Below are positions 63,290 through 64,000 of a stretch of 64,000 bases of DNA, piece by piece (positions within the stretch are counted from its first letter, which is position 1; each line of letters opens with the position of its first letter). The notes below the pieces were generated by a model. That model did not search any database, was not told the origin of the DNA, and worked only from the letters and a program-made list of their open reading frames with translations. The position numbers and the translations under genes are program-made. The stretch comes from Mycobacterium sp. ACS4331 (GTDB lineage: Bacteria > Actinomycetota > Actinomycetes > Mycobacteriales > Mycobacteriaceae): the NCBI RefSeq assembly GCF_001667265.1, contig NZ_LZHW01000093.1, positions 1 through 64,000 of the forward strand, written 5' to 3'.

Positions 63290-64000
63290 GCGTGGCCTCC
63301 TGCAGGTCCAGATCCCGCATCAGCGTGCGCAGCACCTCGTCATCGATGTGGTCGGCGTCGCGTTCGGCGACGAACGTCTCGCGTTCGGCGGCCAGCATGT
63401 CCAACCGGAGGCGGCGGAAGGCCGCCGACGGTGCCGGGCCCAGTTCCTCCTCCCCGCGGCCGAGGCGCTCCTCCCAGGCCTCGTTGCGTCGCCGCCGGTT
63501 CCACTCGCGCAGCACCTTCGCCGCCCTCTCGTAGGAGTCCATGGGCTTTCCCGCGGCGCGAGCCCTGGCGAGCCTGTCCTCGAGGCGCCGGTCGGCGGCT
63601 TCGGCAGCGCGGGTGCGCACGGCGACGATGGCCAGTGCGTCCGAATGCGCCTCCTCGTCGCCGCTGACGCCGAGACGCCGGATCAGCCACGGCAGCGTCA
63701 AGCCGTGCAGCAGCAGAGTGCCCACGACCACGACGAACGTCAGGAAGATCACGTATGGGCGTCCCGGGAAGGGGGCGCCCGACAACGTCGTCAACGGAAC
63801 GCCGAAGGCTGCGGCCAACGACACCACACCGCGCATCCCGGCCCAGGCGACCACCAGAGTTCCTGCGGCGGTGGGTTTCTCGCGACGTGGATGCGGCACC
63901 AGGTAGGTGAAGCCGAACACCCAGGCGATCCGCACCCCCAACACCGTCAGGGTCACCGCGGCCGACGACAGGACCAGGGTCGCGGCCGGGATGCCCTCCA
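63279..64000 (-). CDS. CPA1-type Na+/H+ antiporter, C-terminal part (5' end outside window)
   Basis: The frame enters from the right edge (residues EGIPAATLVLSSAAVTLTVL) and runs 240 residues to the stop at 63279. Membrane part: VLGVRIAWVFGFTYLVPHPR, WAGMRGVVSLAAAFGVPL, the signature of the NhaP/YjcE Na+/H+ exchanger family with the functional Arg, and VIFLTFVVVVGTLLLHGLTL. A cytosolic C-terminal helical domain of about 140 residues (EEAHSDALAIVAVRTRAAEA onward) is regulatory in relatives. The gene start lies beyond position 64000. Confidence 0.9.
   Translation of the reverse strand, partial: EGIPAATLVLSSAAVTLTVLGVRIAWVFGFTYLVPHPRREKPTAAGTLVVAWAGMRGVVSLAAAFGVPLTTLSGAPFPGRPYVIFLTFVVVVGTLLLHGLTLPWLIRRLGVSGDEEAHSDALAIVAVRTRAAEAADRRLEDRLARARAAGKPMDSYERAAKVLREWNRRRRNEAWEERLGRGEEELGPAPSAAFRRLRLDMLAAERETFVAERDADHIDDEVLRTLMRDLDLQEATLNR

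Overview
The window is GC-rich chromosomal DNA from a mycobacterium, most likely a fast-growing Mycolicibacterium. The signs are iniB-iniA-iniC with lpqJ, an MmpS/MmpL pair, dnaK-grpE-dnaJ-hspR with HspR (HAIR) operators, clpB, pyrE, a class II fba and purA, all in mycobacterial arrangements, plus frequent GTG starts and 4-base start/stop overlaps. From memory of the M. tuberculosis map, genes corresponding to Rv0340-Rv0344c and Rv0350-Rv0353 are in the usual order. The block corresponding to Rv0357c-Rv0385 (purA to the clpB-linked flavohemoprotein) lies in the opposite orientation relative to dnaK, with extra genes inserted. No tRNA, rRNA, IS element, CRISPR array or prophage was recognised.

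Layout. 1-10.4 kb: the iniBAC cell-envelope stress region. It holds a membrane-anchored Hsp70-like protein (cut by the left edge), an IniB-N-domain protein, iniB, and the dynamin-like GTPases iniA and iniC. Several single-span proteins with Thr-rich tails share a Pro-Trp-(Tyr/His/Asn) membrane-proximal motif. A luciferase-like oxidoreductase and lpqJ complete the region. 10.8-15.9 kb: mmpS-mmpL plus a small secreted repeat protein, a divergent TetR regulator and two small membrane proteins. 16.0-20.6 kb: a frameshifted GlxA/AraC regulator facing an operon of DUF1097 protein, cobalt-type nitrile hydratase (beta, alpha, accessory) and a CbtB/CbtA cobalt transporter. 20.7-24.9 kb: the dnaK heat-shock operon. 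24.9-30.4 kb: an epimerase, a flavohemoprotein, a permease-like protein with a TetR regulator, a GAP-family protein and a CYTH protein.

30.6-35.5 kb: clpB, a membrane protein, pyrE and an Rv0381c-like protein. 35.5-41.7 kb: a leftward operon of a GNAT/autoinducer-synthase-like protein, a cytochrome P450, a ThiF-nitroreductase fusion (MoeY-like) and a GAF-GGDEF-EAL protein. It is preceded by a relatively AT-rich promoter region with two dyads. 42.3-50.9 kb: a lipoprotein, a SpoU methyltransferase, a GH76-like protein, acetoacetyl-CoA synthetase, an NhaA-thioredoxin fusion, an XdhC-like protein and an LLM oxidoreductase. 50.9-59.8 kb: DedA, a zinc alcohol dehydrogenase, fba, Rv0361/Rv0360c-like genes, a CDF metal exporter, a site-2 protease, purA and a hotdog protein. 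59.9-64 kb: a membrane protein, an MMPL transporter with a divergent MarR regulator, and a CPA1-type antiporter cut by the right edge.

How it works together. The left end looks like an envelope-stress module: the two genes carrying IniB N-domains have similar CCCCTAA-type motif arrays upstream, and one anchor/Thr-tail architecture recurs in four proteins. The heat-shock genes dnaK and clpB carry HAIR-type operators and should answer to the HspR encoded here. The nitrile hydratase operon packages enzyme, maturation factor and cobalt uptake. The acyltransferase-P450-ThiF/nitroreductase-c-di-GMP operon is the least understood system and looks like a small-molecule pathway coupled to second-messenger signalling.
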